From assembly GCA_003020925.1 (NCBI GenBank), contig PXRT01000004.1, forward strand, positions 80,673 through 144,672: 64,000 bases of DNA, given 5' to 3'. Below are positions 1 to 8,559 of the stretch, piece by piece (the stretch's first letter is position 1; each line of letters begins with the position of its first letter). The notes below the pieces were generated by a model. It had not been told where the DNA came from and searched no databases. It saw only the letters and a program-made list of their open reading frames with translations. The DNA comes from Halobacteriales archaeon QS_6_64_34. GTDB taxonomy: Archaea > Halobacteriota > Halobacteria > Halobacteriales > Haloarculaceae. Both the position numbers and the translations under genes were made by a program.

Positions 1-1301
1 CGACCGACGACGTCGACGTTCTGGGCCTCACTGGAGTTGAACAGCTCCGGCCGGGGCGGGAGCCAGCCCTGGACGGACAGCAACATGAGCTGGAAGTCCG
101 GCTCCATCGCGGCGCGGATGACCTCGGCGACGTCCTCCTGGTTGTTGATGTTCGGGTTGACGGTCATGTGCCAGCCACCGAGGGCGGCCGTGGTGCCGCC
201 GGTGCCGGGCTGGGCGGCCTCGCTCTCGGGGACCGCGTACGGAATCGGCATCGCGCCGAGGTCCTCGCCCAGTGCGGGGTCTTCGGTCTCATCCGGGTTC
301 CGGCCGGTCAACGCGAGCGAGTACGGCCAGTTGCGGTGGAACACGGAGTTGCCCTCCGCGAAGGGCGTCCGGGCGCCCTCTTCTATCCAGCCGAGGATGT
401 TGGTGGGAGTAAAGCCCCCACCGTAACTCCGGAACTGACTCTCGGCGTTTTCGTCGTGGACGAACTTCCGCATCATGTTCAGCGAGCTGATGACCTCCGG
501 GCGGTCGACCGTGACCGGACGGTCCCCGATGGGACCGAAGAGGTTGTCGCGGCCGCCGAAGTAGGCGCCGCCCCACGAGGACATGACCTCGTTGAACGTA
601 CAGCAGGCGGTCCCCTCGTAGATGTCCCACTGGGTCGTAAAGCCGTACTGCGTCCCGGCGTTGTCCTGGACATCCTCGGCGATGGTGGACCACTCCTCCC
701 AGGTCATGGGCTCGGTCGCCCAGTTGTCCGATTCGGGGCTATAACCCGCGTCTTCGACGAGGTCCTTGCGGTACTGCATCGTCGGGAAGTCCGGGAACAC
801 CGGCACGCCGTAGAGGTCGCCGCTGCCCGGGTCACGGGCCGTTTCGGTGAACGCGGTGAAGTAGTTCTCCGAGATGTCATTGACCAGTTCGTCGGGCAGG
901 GCCTCCGAGAGGTTCTGGAGCTGGCCGCGCTGGATGAAGATGTTCGTCCAGCCGTTGTCCATCAGGAACATGTCGGGGTCCGTCTCCCCGGCGTTCAGGA
1001 GGCGGTTGTAGTTCGACCGGGCCGCACCGGTGTCCTGGTCCCGAGGGACGAACTCGACCGTGATGTCCTCGGTGAGGCCGTTGTCGTGCAGGGACTGTTT
1101 GATGGCGTCACCGTTGTTCTGGACCGCGACAGGGTCAAAGCCCCACGTGACTGTCCGCCCCGAGCCGCCCTGGCCGCCGCCGCCAATGAGGTCCGCACAG
1201 CCGGCCAGCCCGGCTGTGACTCCCGAAACTCCGGCGGCCTGAACGAACCGCCGTCGCGATACTGCTGACGAACGGGTCTCGTGTGTGTCGTTCTTCGACA
1301 T
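1..1301 (-). CDS. ABC transporter sugar-binding lipoprotein (family 1 extracellular solute-binding protein), partial
   Basis: The reading frame opens at ATG 1301 and runs off the left edge, giving about 433 residues without a stop. The N-terminus has a twin-arginine signal (SRRRFVQAAG) and a lipobox (LAGC at about residues 35-38), so the mature protein should be a lipid-anchored, externally exposed receptor. The body has the usual features of sugar-binding family 1: an early NNGDAIKQ stretch, a DNGWTNIF segment, an MQYRKDLVEDAGY hinge region and MTWEEWSTIAED. It would capture a sugar or oligosaccharide for a permease whose genes should lie to the left. The alpha-glucosidases nearby suggest an alpha-glucoside such as maltose or trehalose; that is inference. 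A TATA-like box (about 1330-1338 on the minus strand) predicts a start close to ATG 1301, and one or two copies of the 18-bp operator lie upstream. Confidence 0.9.
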   Translation of the reverse strand, partial: MSKNDTHETRSSAVSRRRFVQAAGVSGVTAGLAGCADLIGGGGQGGSGRTVTWGFDPVAVQNNGDAIKQSLHDNGLTEDITVEFVPRDQDTGAARSNYNRLLNAGETDPDMFLMDNGWTNIFIQRGQLQNLSEALPDELVNDISENYFTAFTETARDPGSGDLYGVPVFPDFPTMQYRKDLVEDAGYSPESDNWATEPMTWEEWSTIAEDVQDNAGTQYGFTTQWDIYEGTACCTFNEVMSSWGGAYFGGRDNLFGPIGDRPVTVDRPEVISSLNMMRKFVHDENAESQFRSYGGGFTPTNILGWIEEGARTPFAEGNSVFHRNWPYSLALTGRNPDETEDPALGEDLGAMPIPYAVPESEAAQPGTGGTTAALGGWHMTVNPNINNQEDVAEVIRAAMEPDFQLMLLSVQGWLPPRPELFNSSEAQNVDVVG

Positions 1302-1348
1302 ATCTGTTCAGTGGTGATGTGGGCCACTACTTAACTATTGCCCATAAT

Positions 1349-1401
1349 TAACCACAGTCGTTGTTAATGAGTTTTAAACTCGGGTACAACAAGGATTGTT
1401 A
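1349..1401. promoter_or_regulatory. Promoter and candidate operator copies upstream of the sugar-binding lipoprotein
   Basis: Positions 1384-1401 read GTACAACAAGGATTGTTA, matching 15 of 18 positions of the element before the glucosidase operon at 7167-7184. A weaker copy (12 of 18) lies at 1349-1366. Both are upstream of the TATA-like box of the minus-strand binding-protein gene. The rest of 1302-1625 is AT-richer intergenic sequence in which I see no gene. Confidence 0.55.
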
Positions 1402-1625
1402 CTGATAAATCCCGGCTGAAGCTAACAATCATTATATAAATATCCCGGCGCTCCGTGACTGGCGCTCCGGAGGGAGAATCTCAAACGCACAAACTGTGGT
1501 ACAATTTATTCAGCCGCGTCACTGGTGCTCCTGTGTGGACAGCCCCCTCAAAACGGTGTCGGTCCAGTAATCGCCGTCAAAAGAACTGCGACACAGAGCG
1601 ACGTACAGCCGGGCACTCGGGCTGA

Positions 1626-2702
1626 CTAGTCGTAGCGGACGTCGGTTATCGTGATTTCGGTGGCCTCGATTGTCTCGAGGACGGCCCCCCAGCCACCGAT
1701 GTCGTACTGCTTCCCGTCGGCCTCAAGAGTGAGATTGATACGGCCCGCAAGCTGGGCCAGCGGGACCGGGTCCTGGCGACCCATGGAGCTGCCGGTGTAA
1801 TCGATGCTTACGACCTGACCGGTCAGGTCGACCGGCTCCTTCGTGTCGGTCTCGTACCCCTGGACGGTAGCCTCGACCGTCGCGCCCTTCGCCAGAATCG
1901 GCTCCAGGTCCCGGACCGCATGGCGCAGGTCCACGTAGGTCGTCGGCGTCTCCGGGGTGCGAACGGTGTACACCGTCTCCCATATCTCCCAGAGACAGGT
2001 GAGGAAAAACCAGTGGAACAGATAGGTGTGGGTGCGGTCGTTGACGAGCACGCCGTACTCGTTGACGGACTGCCGGTGGGGGGCAAAACAGGTCCAGCGA
2101 CGGTCGACAAGCACCAGAAACGGCGACGGGATATCCCGGTGACGGGTTTCCGTACACGCGCCCTCTATCTTCGACTGGTCGGGAATGTCGTCGTCTGAAT
2201 TGGTACAGATGCTGAGCTTGATGTTGACGCCCCGGTCGTGGGCGGCGACAAGCTCCGACCGGAGCGCGCGAAACTGCTCGGTGTCGACGCCCAGTTGAAT
2301 CTGCTGGTCCGCAGCGCCGATGAGTTCCTTCGCTCGCTTGAGCACCGTGTCGAACCGCTTGACGATGCTCACCTCGTGGTCTGACATCTCCGGCTCGTTC
2401 CACCGTTTTTCGATGGCCGCCGCGGCGTCGAGATACTTGCTCGACTGGGAGCGGAGGTCTTCGAGGACCCCCTGTGGGTCGTGTGCCCGAGCGGTGAGCG
2501 AGTCCTGCTGGAAGGTCTCGATGTATCCCTTCGATTCGAGGTCCCGGAGCACGTCATAGATACGCGGGTCCGGCACCTCGGAGGCGTCGGCGATATCCGT
2601 CGCCGAGGCCGTCCCAAGCCCTAACAGCGCGACGTAGGCCTCCGCCTGATACGGCGAGAGACCTGCGTCTTCCAGTGTCGCTGTCAGTTCGTCGTCGTCC
2701 AT
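1626..2702 (-). CDS. TrmB-family sugar-responsive transcriptional regulator
   Basis: The protein has 358 aa. The first 70 residues form the TrmB winged helix-turn-helix (LEDAGLSPYQAEAYVALLGL, then a recognition-helix region ending in PDPRIYDVLRDLESKGYIE). A short coiled linker follows, and then a TrmB C-terminal sensor domain with two lobes (ALRSELVAAHDRGVNIKLSI; a DRRWTCFAPH region). TrmB proteins of Thermococcales and haloarchaea bind sugars and repress or activate sugar ABC transporter and glycolytic genes. This one sits beside the ABC binding protein and is divergent from gfcR, and two copies of the 18-bp repeat lie in its upstream region, so autoregulation and local control are plausible. 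Start ATG 2702 fits the family. Confidence 0.9.
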   Translation of the reverse strand: MDDDELTATLEDAGLSPYQAEAYVALLGLGTASATDIADASEVPDPRIYDVLRDLESKGYIETFQQDSLTARAHDPQGVLEDLRSQSSKYLDAAAAIEKRWNEPEMSDHEVSIVKRFDTVLKRAKELIGAADQQIQLGVDTEQFRALRSELVAAHDRGVNIKLSICTNSDDDIPDQSKIEGACTETRHRDIPSPFLVLVDRRWTCFAPHRQSVNEYGVLVNDRTHTYLFHWFFLTCLWEIWETVYTVRTPETPTTYVDLRHAVRDLEPILAKGATVEATVQGYETDTKEPVDLTGQVVSIDYTGSSMGRQDPVPLAQLAGRINLTLEADGKQYDIGGWGAVLETIEATEITITDVRYD

Positions 2703-2752
2703 TCGTCTCCCTGCTGTGTGGTCGTTCGGTAGCTGTTTTCTGGTTCCATATT

Positions 2753-2770
2753 TTACACCCCTTGTTGTTA
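2753..2770. promoter_or_regulatory. Candidate 18-bp operator upstream of trmB-type gene
   Basis: The sequence is TTACACCCCTTGTTGTTA, 51-68 bp upstream of the regulator ATG on the minus strand. It fits the inverted-repeat consensus derived from the sites at 2867, 7167 and 1384. The binding protein is unknown; TrmB or GfcR are the local candidates. Confidence 0.5.
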
Positions 2771-2866
2771 TTTTTGAGACGTAATTGTGGGTACTTTTCT
2801 ACTTCGGTACGCTACGGACGCCGTTCCCGTGGTGTGGCACCCGTCGACCGATTTCGTGTGATTCAA

Positions 2867-2884
2867 TAACAATGGGCGTTGTAA
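2867..2884. promoter_or_regulatory. Candidate 18-bp operator in the trmB/gfcR divergent region
   Basis: The sequence TAACAATGGGCGTTGTAA differs at only two positions from TAACAATCGGTGTTGTAA at 7167-7184 before the glucosidase operon. It lies between the divergent regulator genes, so it could serve either. A TATA-like GATATTAAG near 3045-3053 would put the gfcR transcript start almost on its ATG (leaderless). Confidence 0.55.
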
Positions 2885-3075
2885 AATTCTATTGCATGAG
2901 AGATAACCGTAGCCGGAGGGCCCGACCCGGGTACACCGACCACGGGACGTCACCGGAGGAGATACTGGTCCGTTCCTCGGGGCCGCGCCCGAGTGTGTGG
3001 CAGGCCGGAGTGGGACCCGCTGATATCGCGGCCAAAAGGCATTGATATTAAGCCCTGCCGGACAGACGTTCGCGT

Positions 3076-3717
3076 ATGAAGAATATCGACGACCTCGTCG
3101 ACAGTGCAGCGGACCTCGCCGAGCGAGGACTGTCCAAGGGTGAGATAGCCGACGAACTGAACGTCTCCCGCGAGACTGCGAGCTGGCTGGTCGAGCGGAG
3201 CGGGTCCGGCCCCACGCCGACGGAGACGCCCAAGAGCGGTCCCCACGACATCCACGTCGACTGGTCCGCGCTGGGACGGGACAGCGCGCGGCTCCATCAC
3301 GTCGGCTGTGCGATGGCCGACCTCCTCTCGAAGCAGGGCGAAGACGTCGACCTCACTATCGGCATCGAGAAGGCCGGTGCGCCGCTGGCCACCACGGTCG
3401 CACGGGAACTGGATACGGACCTCGGGACCTACGCTCCCTCGAAACACCAGTGGGACGACGACGAGAGCGACACCTCCGATGGCTCGTTCTCCCGGAACTT
3501 CGCCCAGATTCGGGACCGGGACTGCTACGTCGTCGACGACACCATCACCAGTGGCAACACGATGACCGAGACCGTCGATGCCATCCAGAAACAGGGCGGC
3601 AACCCCATCGCCTGTGTCGTACTGGCCGACAAGCAGGGCATCGAAGACATCCACGGCGTCCCCGTCTACTCGCTGTTGCAGGTCATCCGCGTGGGCAGCG
3701 ACGACCCCTCGGCCTGA
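3076..3717 (+). CDS. gfcR: GfcR, PRTase-fold transcriptional regulator of sugar catabolism
   Basis: The protein has 213 aa. Residues 1-45 form a helix-turn-helix (GLSKGEIADELNVSRETASW). Residues 60-213 form an orotate-phosphoribosyltransferase-like domain with the PRPP loop CYVVDDTITSGNTM and a short IGIEKAGAPLATT motif. In Haloferax volcanii the homologous HTH-PRTase fusion, once annotated as a pyrE paralog, is GfcR, an activator of glucose and fructose catabolism genes. The neighbourhood (TrmB, glucosidases, dehydratase, glk, pyk, kdgK further along) agrees with that role. Start ATG 3076 follows a TATA-like box by about 25 bp. The larger open frame on the opposite strand (2950-3735) is a shadow. 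Confidence 0.88.
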   Translation: MKNIDDLVDSAADLAERGLSKGEIADELNVSRETASWLVERSGSGPTPTETPKSGPHDIHVDWSALGRDSARLHHVGCAMADLLSKQGEDVDLTIGIEKAGAPLATTVARELDTDLGTYAPSKHQWDDDESDTSDGSFSRNFAQIRDRDCYVVDDTITSGNTMTETVDAIQKQGGNPIACVVLADKQGIEDIHGVPVYSLLQVIRVGSDDPSA

Positions 3718-3747
3718 ACGCCGGACGATAAACACCGGTTTCGACGG

Positions 3748-5460
3748 CTACTCGAGCCGGAACACGCGGGCCTCGTAGGGTTCGTGGGCCGTCGTGGGCG
3801 TGATGGCGTCCCGGTCGTAGTTCGACAGCAACAGGTCGGCGTCCTCGACCGTCGTCGGAAGCTCCACGGGTTCCCGGTCCGCCGAGAAGTTGAGCACCGC
3901 GAGCATCCGCTCGCTGACGCCACCGTCGGGGTACTCAAGCGTCTGTGTGTAGGCGGCCAGTCGTTCGTGCTCGGGGTGGAGGTCCTCGTATGTGCCATAG
4001 ACGAAGGCGTCGTGTTCGGCGCGCAACTCGATGAGCGAGCGGTAGTACGCCGTGACTGAGTCGTCCGCCTGGGCGGCGACGTTGACCTCCTCGTAGTTGG
4101 TGTTGACCGGGAGCCACGGTTCGCCGTCGGTAAAGCCCGCGTGGTCGCTGTCGTCCCACTGCATCGGCGTCCGGGCGTTGTCCCGCGAACGATACCCCAC
4201 GATGTCGGCGACCTCCTCGAAACTGTCGTACTGTCCGGAGTCGAGCAGCTCCCTGGTCGCCCGTCGAGCGTCGACGTCCGCCAGACTCTCCACGTCCGTC
4301 CACTGGGCGTTGGTCATCCCCAGCTCCTGCCCCTGATAGACGTAGGGCGTCCCGGAACGGGTCAGCATGAACGTCCCGAGCATCGTCGCCGACTCGCGGT
4401 GGTACGTCTCGGGGTCGCCGTAGCGAGAGACGACCCGTGGCTGGTCGTGGTTCTCCCAGAACAGCGCGTTCCAGCCCTCCGCCGAGAGCCCGTCGTGCCA
4501 CCGGCGGGTTATCTGTTTGAGTTCGGGCAGGTCCCAGTCGCCGACGCTCCAGCGCTTGCCGTCCTCGTAGTCGAGCTTCGTGTGCTGGAAGTGAAAGGCC
4601 ATGTCCAGCGGGCCGTCCGTCCCCGCGTACTTGCGGGCCTGCTCGACGCTCAGCTGCGGCATCTCGCCGACGGTCATGGCGTCGTAGTTCGAGAGGACCT
4701 GCTCGTCCATCGCCTCGAGATACGCCAGCAACCGGGGGCCGTCGACGAAGTGCCGTGCACCGGTCCACTCGGCATCGGGGTCGCCGTCCGGTAGCCCGGC
4801 CGCCTTCGAGAGCAGATTGATGACGTCCAACCGGAATCCGTCGATGCCCTTCTCCAGCCACCACTCCATCGTGTCGAAGATGTCCCGCCGCACCGCCGGA
4901 TTTCGCCAGTTCAGGTCCGGCTGTGACTCGTCGTACAGATGTAGGTAGTACTTGCCCCGTTCCTCGTCGTACGTCCAGGCGGACCCGCCGAAAAACGACT
5001 CCCAGTTGTTGGGCGCCTCGCCGTCCTCGCCCTCGCGCCAGATGTAGTAGTCCTCGTAGTCCGGGTCGCGCCGTCGGGAGCGCTGGAACCACTCGTGGTC
5101 GACGGAGGTGTGGTTGACGACGAGGTCCATCACCAGCCGCATATCCCGCTCGTGTACCTGTGCCAGTAGCTCCTCCCAGTCGCCCATCGTCCCGTACTCG
5201 TGGTGGATGGAGCGGTAGTCGCTGATGTCGTAGCCGTTGTCGTGCTGTGGCGACTCGTACACCGGGTTCAACCAGATGGCGTCGGCGCCCAGGTCAGCGA
5301 CGTGGTCGAGTCGGTCGATAATCCCGGGAATGTCGCCGATGCCGTCGCCGTCGCTGTCTGCGAAGCTTCGCGGGTATATCTGATAGACGACCGACTCCTT
5401 CCACCACGTTCGCTCAGCCTCCGGGACCGGGCAACTGGTCTGTTGTGGTGGTTTGGTCAT
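3748..5460 (-). CDS. GH13 alpha-glucosidase / oligo-1,6-glucosidase (second gene of pair)
   Basis: The protein has 570 aa from ATG 5460. It begins with TWWKESVVYQIYPRSF, a hallmark of GH13 oligo-glucosidases. The conserved regions are DLVVNHTS, GFRLDV (nucleophile Asp), TVGEMP (acid/base Glu) and ENHDQPR (transition-state Asp). There is no signal peptide, so it should hydrolyse imported alpha-glucosides in the cytoplasm. The start lies 2 bp after the stop of the upstream glucosidase, so the two are co-transcribed and probably translationally coupled. An upstream in-frame extension to 5658 is rejected because it overlaps that gene and encodes low-complexity Arg-rich sequence. Stretches of near-identity to the upstream paralog suggest gene conversion. 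Confidence 0.93.
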   Translation of the reverse strand: MTKPPQQTSCPVPEAERTWWKESVVYQIYPRSFADSDGDGIGDIPGIIDRLDHVADLGADAIWLNPVYESPQHDNGYDISDYRSIHHEYGTMGDWEELLAQVHERDMRLVMDLVVNHTSVDHEWFQRSRRRDPDYEDYYIWREGEDGEAPNNWESFFGGSAWTYDEERGKYYLHLYDESQPDLNWRNPAVRRDIFDTMEWWLEKGIDGFRLDVINLLSKAAGLPDGDPDAEWTGARHFVDGPRLLAYLEAMDEQVLSNYDAMTVGEMPQLSVEQARKYAGTDGPLDMAFHFQHTKLDYEDGKRWSVGDWDLPELKQITRRWHDGLSAEGWNALFWENHDQPRVVSRYGDPETYHRESATMLGTFMLTRSGTPYVYQGQELGMTNAQWTDVESLADVDARRATRELLDSGQYDSFEEVADIVGYRSRDNARTPMQWDDSDHAGFTDGEPWLPVNTNYEEVNVAAQADDSVTAYYRSLIELRAEHDAFVYGTYEDLHPEHERLAAYTQTLEYPDGGVSERMLAVLNFSADREPVELPTTVEDADLLLSNYDRDAITPTTAHEPYEARVFRLE

Positions 5461-5462
5461 GG

Positions 5463-7121
5463 TTACTCCAGTCGATAGACGCGTGCTTCGTAGGGTCGCA
5501 GCGTCAGCGAGGCGCCCGCTTCCGTCGGCGGGTTGTAGTTCGAGCACAGCAGTTCCTCGGTACGGGCGGCGTCGTCGAGTGTCACTGTCGTCTCCGTGTC
5601 GTCGACGTTCAATGCCACTAAAACGGCGTCGTCTTCGAGTTCCATCCGATAGGCCCACACGGATTCGTGGTTCGGAAGCAAAAGGTTATACGCACCATAT
5701 ATCAACTCCTCGTGGGTTTCTCGCAGTTCGACGAGGTCGCGGTAGTAGTGAAGCACCGAGTCACGGTCGGTCACGGCGGCCGCCGCGTTGATTGTCTCGT
5801 GGTTGGGGTTGACCGGGAGCCACGGCTCGCCGTCGGTGAAGCCGGCGTGTTCGCTGTCGTCCCACTGCATCGGCGTCCGGGCGTTGTCCCGAGAGCGGTC
5901 CCTGACAGCCTGCTTGACTTCCTCGAAGTCCGCTATCTCGCCCGCCTCGATAGCGGCCTCGACCTTGCCGACTGACTGGAGGTCGTCCAGTTGTTCGAGA
6001 CGTTCCCACGGGTAGTTCGTCATTCCGAGTTCCTGGCCCTGGTAGACGTAGGGCGTCCCGGAGAGCGTAAACAGGAGGGTCCCCAGCAGTTTGGCGGACT
6101 CCCGGCGGTACTCGCCGTCGTCGCCAAAGCGGGAAACGATGCGGGGCTGGTCGTGGTTGGTCAGGTACAGCGAGTTCCAGCCGTCCAAGTCCGTCTGCCA
6201 CTCCGAGAAGACGGCCTTGAGGTCGGTGAGGTTCCACTCGCTCGGGGAGAGCCACCCCGATTTCTGGTCGACGGACATATGTTCGAAGTGAAAGAGCATG
6301 TCTATCGGGCCGTCGGCGCCGACGTAATCGCTCCCCGTCTCCGGGTCAACGTCGAGACACTCGCCGACGGTCATCACGTCGTAGTCGTCGTAGGTCTCCG
6401 TGGCCATCTCCGTCATGTAGCCCAACGCCTCGGGGCCGTTGGTGAACTGCTCGATGCCGACCCACTCGCTGTCGGGGTCGCCGTCGGGGAGCCCCTCCGG
6501 CTTTGATATCGCGTTGATGACGTCCATCCGGAAGCCGTCGATGCCCTTCTCCAGCCACCAGTTCATCATGTCATAGACGTTCTCGCGGACGGCTTCGTTG
6601 TCCCAGTTCAGGTCCGCCTGCGTCTCGTCAAACAGATGGAGATACTGCAGTCCGGCCGTCTCGTCGTAGTTCCAGGCGTCCCCGCCGAAGCCGCTCGTCC
6701 AGTTGTTGGGCGCCTCGCCGTCCTCGCCCTCGTGCCAGAAGTAGTACTCGCGATAGCCGTCCTCGTCGCGCCGGGACTTCTGGAACCACTCGTGGTCGAC
6801 GGAGGTGTGGTTGACGACGAGGTCCATCACCAGCCGCATATCCCGCTCGTGTACCTGTGCCAGTAGTTCCTCCCAGTCGCCCATCGTCCCGTACTCCTCG
6901 TGAATAGCCCGATAGTCGCTGATGTCGTAGCCGTTGTCGTGCTGTGGCGACTCGTACACCGGGTTCAACCAGATGACGTCGACGCCCAGGCCTGCGACGT
7001 AATCCAGCTTCTCGATGACGCCCCGGAGGTCACCGACGCCGTCCCCGTCGCTGTCCGCGAAACTCCGTGGATAAATCTGATAGACGACTGCCTCCTTCCA
7101 CCACGTTCGCTGCTCGTCCAT
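5463..7121 (-). CDS. GH13 alpha-glucosidase / oligo-1,6-glucosidase (first gene of pair)
   Basis: The protein has 552 aa from ATG 7121; a GTG three codons upstream is possible but would lie at or before the predicted transcript start. GH13 motifs are DLVVNHTS, GFRMDV, TVGECL and TNHDQPR, followed by the C-terminal beta domain ending in RPYEARVYRLE. It is cytoplasmic, with the probable substrates maltose, isomaltose or sucrose-like alpha-glucosides; exact specificity cannot be read from sequence. It heads a two-gene operon. A TATA-like ATTTTAAG at about 7149-7156 and the 18-bp operator immediately upstream make this a likely regulated, leaderless promoter. Confidence 0.93.
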   Translation of the reverse strand: MDEQRTWWKEAVVYQIYPRSFADSDGDGVGDLRGVIEKLDYVAGLGVDVIWLNPVYESPQHDNGYDISDYRAIHEEYGTMGDWEELLAQVHERDMRLVMDLVVNHTSVDHEWFQKSRRDEDGYREYYFWHEGEDGEAPNNWTSGFGGDAWNYDETAGLQYLHLFDETQADLNWDNEAVRENVYDMMNWWLEKGIDGFRMDVINAISKPEGLPDGDPDSEWVGIEQFTNGPEALGYMTEMATETYDDYDVMTVGECLDVDPETGSDYVGADGPIDMLFHFEHMSVDQKSGWLSPSEWNLTDLKAVFSEWQTDLDGWNSLYLTNHDQPRIVSRFGDDGEYRRESAKLLGTLLFTLSGTPYVYQGQELGMTNYPWERLEQLDDLQSVGKVEAAIEAGEIADFEEVKQAVRDRSRDNARTPMQWDDSEHAGFTDGEPWLPVNPNHETINAAAAVTDRDSVLHYYRDLVELRETHEELIYGAYNLLLPNHESVWAYRMELEDDAVLVALNVDDTETTVTLDDAARTEELLCSNYNPPTEAGASLTLRPYEARVYRLE

Positions 7122-7146
7122 ATACACCACGCTAGTACCAACCCGT

Positions 7147-7184
7147 ACTTAAAATTATTCCAAAGTTAACAATCGGTGTTGTAA
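7147..7184 (-). promoter_or_regulatory. Promoter and 18-bp operator of the glucosidase operon
   Basis: The operator at 7167-7184 (minus strand TTACAACACCGATTGTTA) ends about 10 bp upstream of the TATA-like box ATTTTAAG. The predicted transcript start at about 7125 is next to ATG 7121. A position just upstream of BRE/TATA is typical of archaeal activator sites, although repression by steric block is also possible. Confidence 0.6.
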
Positions 7185-7214
7185 ATATAACCGAAACAGT
7201 TCACACCCCACCGG

Positions 7215-8294
7215 TCACCGTTTTAGTACGGCATGACGGGGAATCGCGGTGTCATACCCGACTGCTTCGACCCGTTCGGTCGGCCACTCGCCGGTCCCGG
7301 AGAGCAACTCGATGCCGTCGGCCGTGACCAGATGGGTGTCCTCGCTCTTTGCGCCCCCGACGGTCGGGTTCCAGGCGTACCCCTGTGGCAGGACGACAGA
7401 CGCCTCGCTGTCGGGGGACCCAATCCACTCCCGGCCGGCGTAGCCCGCCGCGCCGCCCTGGTGATGGTTGCGCCACTCGCCGTCCCACCCGACGGCGTCG
7501 TAGGCCCGCTGGATGGCTTCGAACACGTCACTGGCGGTCCCGCCCGCTCTCCCCACGGCCCGCGTCGCAGCCAGTGCGGTCGCCTCGATGCACATTGCCG
7601 CCGCTGTCCGCTCACTGAGCCAGTTTGGCGGGTCGAAGGCGACCGTCCGGGTACAGCTGGTACAGAGCCCATCGCGCCCGGCAGTCACCGAAAGCAATGC
7701 ATACTCGCCGAGCGGTTCGGTCTGTGGGGTGTAGTGACGATACAGCTGTGCCCGCTCAGCACTGCCGACGAGGGCAACTGGTGAGTCGATGCCAGCCGCC
7801 GCCAGTTCGCCCCGGAGGTCGGCCGCGACGGCCCGTTCGGTATCCGTCGAATCGACCCGCCGCGCCACGCGTTCGACCGCCTCGGCCACGTCGGCACTCA
7901 GCGTCCGGTATCGCTGCTGCTGGCGCTCGGTCAGCGGCTGCCGGAGTGCCGACGCGTCCACGCTCTCGAACTCGGCCACCTCGAAATCGGCCGCCGCCGG
8001 CAGCGGACTCACCTCGGCGACGGCCGAGGTCAGGTCGGTCTCGTACCAGGTGTAGGTCTCGACGTCGACGTCATCGCGTAGCTCCTCCGCACGCAGGCGC
8101 GGCCCTTCGATGCCGTCTGTGACGACCGTGACACCGTCACCGTCGTAGCCCGCCGCCGCGACGCCGATATCGCCGCCCCGGTCGACGACGTTGCTTCCGC
8201 CGGTCACCCAGGCGAAGCTGTTCGGTCGTGCGAACCAGACCGCCGCGAGACCGTGCCGTTCGAGATACGCGTCGAGTCGGGCGGTAAGTGACAT
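7215..8294 (-). CDS. M24 (Xaa-Pro aminopeptidase-like) fold protein, probably lacking metal ligands
   Basis: The protein has 359 aa from ATG 8294. The N-terminal creatinase-like domain has ARPNSFAWVTGGSNVVDRGG; the C-terminal half resembles the M24 pita-bread fold (LGEYALLSVTAGRDGLCTSC, TRTVAF, ATRAVGRAGGTASDVFEA, HHQGGAAGYAGREW). True M24 peptidases carry an Asp-Asp pair in a vDfG-x(9-11)-D-x-TRT motif. Here those positions read S-V-T-A-G and C-T-R-T, so the first two metal ligands appear to be missing. The late HHQGG and GAKSEDTHL regions remain. It may be a pseudoenzyme or bind another ligand. It follows the glucosidase promoter on the same strand but seems to be a separate unit. Confidence 0.7.
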   Translation of the reverse strand: MSLTARLDAYLERHGLAAVWFARPNSFAWVTGGSNVVDRGGDIGVAAAGYDGDGVTVVTDGIEGPRLRAEELRDDVDVETYTWYETDLTSAVAEVSPLPAAADFEVAEFESVDASALRQPLTERQQQRYRTLSADVAEAVERVARRVDSTDTERAVAADLRGELAAAGIDSPVALVGSAERAQLYRHYTPQTEPLGEYALLSVTAGRDGLCTSCTRTVAFDPPNWLSERTAAAMCIEATALAATRAVGRAGGTASDVFEAIQRAYDAVGWDGEWRNHHQGGAAGYAGREWIGSPDSEASVVLPQGYAWNPTVGGAKSEDTHLVTADGIELLSGTGEWPTERVEAVGYDTAIPRHAVLKR

Positions 8295-8341
8295 ACTGAA
8301 CAAACGGATGGCGGCCGGTTAAACCCGCCCGGTGTGACAGC

Positions 8342-8559
8342 GGTAGTGTTTAGTTTAGTAGAAAACGCGGAAGAAAGCCAGAAAGCCCCCGACCGCTCGA
8401 CTACTGCGACTCGCTGCGCGCTTCACTCACTCCGCTCGTTGCAGTGCTTGCTTCGCCTCGTACGTCGAGCGGTCCCGAGGAGCGCAGCGAGCCCCCCGAC
8501 CGAAGCCAGCCGGGGCTTTCTGGCTGGTGACAGTCTGAATCGCCTAACTAAACACCACC
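8342..8559. mobile_element. MITE-like element with terminal inverted repeats and 8-bp target duplication
   Basis: The ends are GGTAGTGTTTAGTT (8342-8355) and the reverse complement of GGTGGTGTTTAGTT (8546-8559), matching 13 of 14. The element is flanked on both sides by GTGACAGC (8334-8341 and 8560-8567), an apparent 8-bp target-site duplication. Internally, GCCAGAAAGCCCCC near the left end is inversely repeated as GGGGCTTTCTGGC near the right end, and the centre carries CGCTCCG/CGGAGCG-type palindromes. It has no coding capacity. A second copy begins at 63879. The 8-bp duplication would fit mobilisation by an IS5/ISH1-type transposase, but no such gene is present here. Confidence 0.75.

Noticed and set aside
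168..1268. Long plus-strand open frame opposite the sugar-binding protein
   Set aside because: The Arg/Val/Asp-rich translation shows no family motif; the minus strand encodes a clear Tat lipoprotein across the whole interval.
2950..3735. 261-codon minus-strand frame opposite gfcR
   Set aside because: The plus strand has complete HTH and PRTase motifs; the antisense frame is a GC-rich codon shadow.
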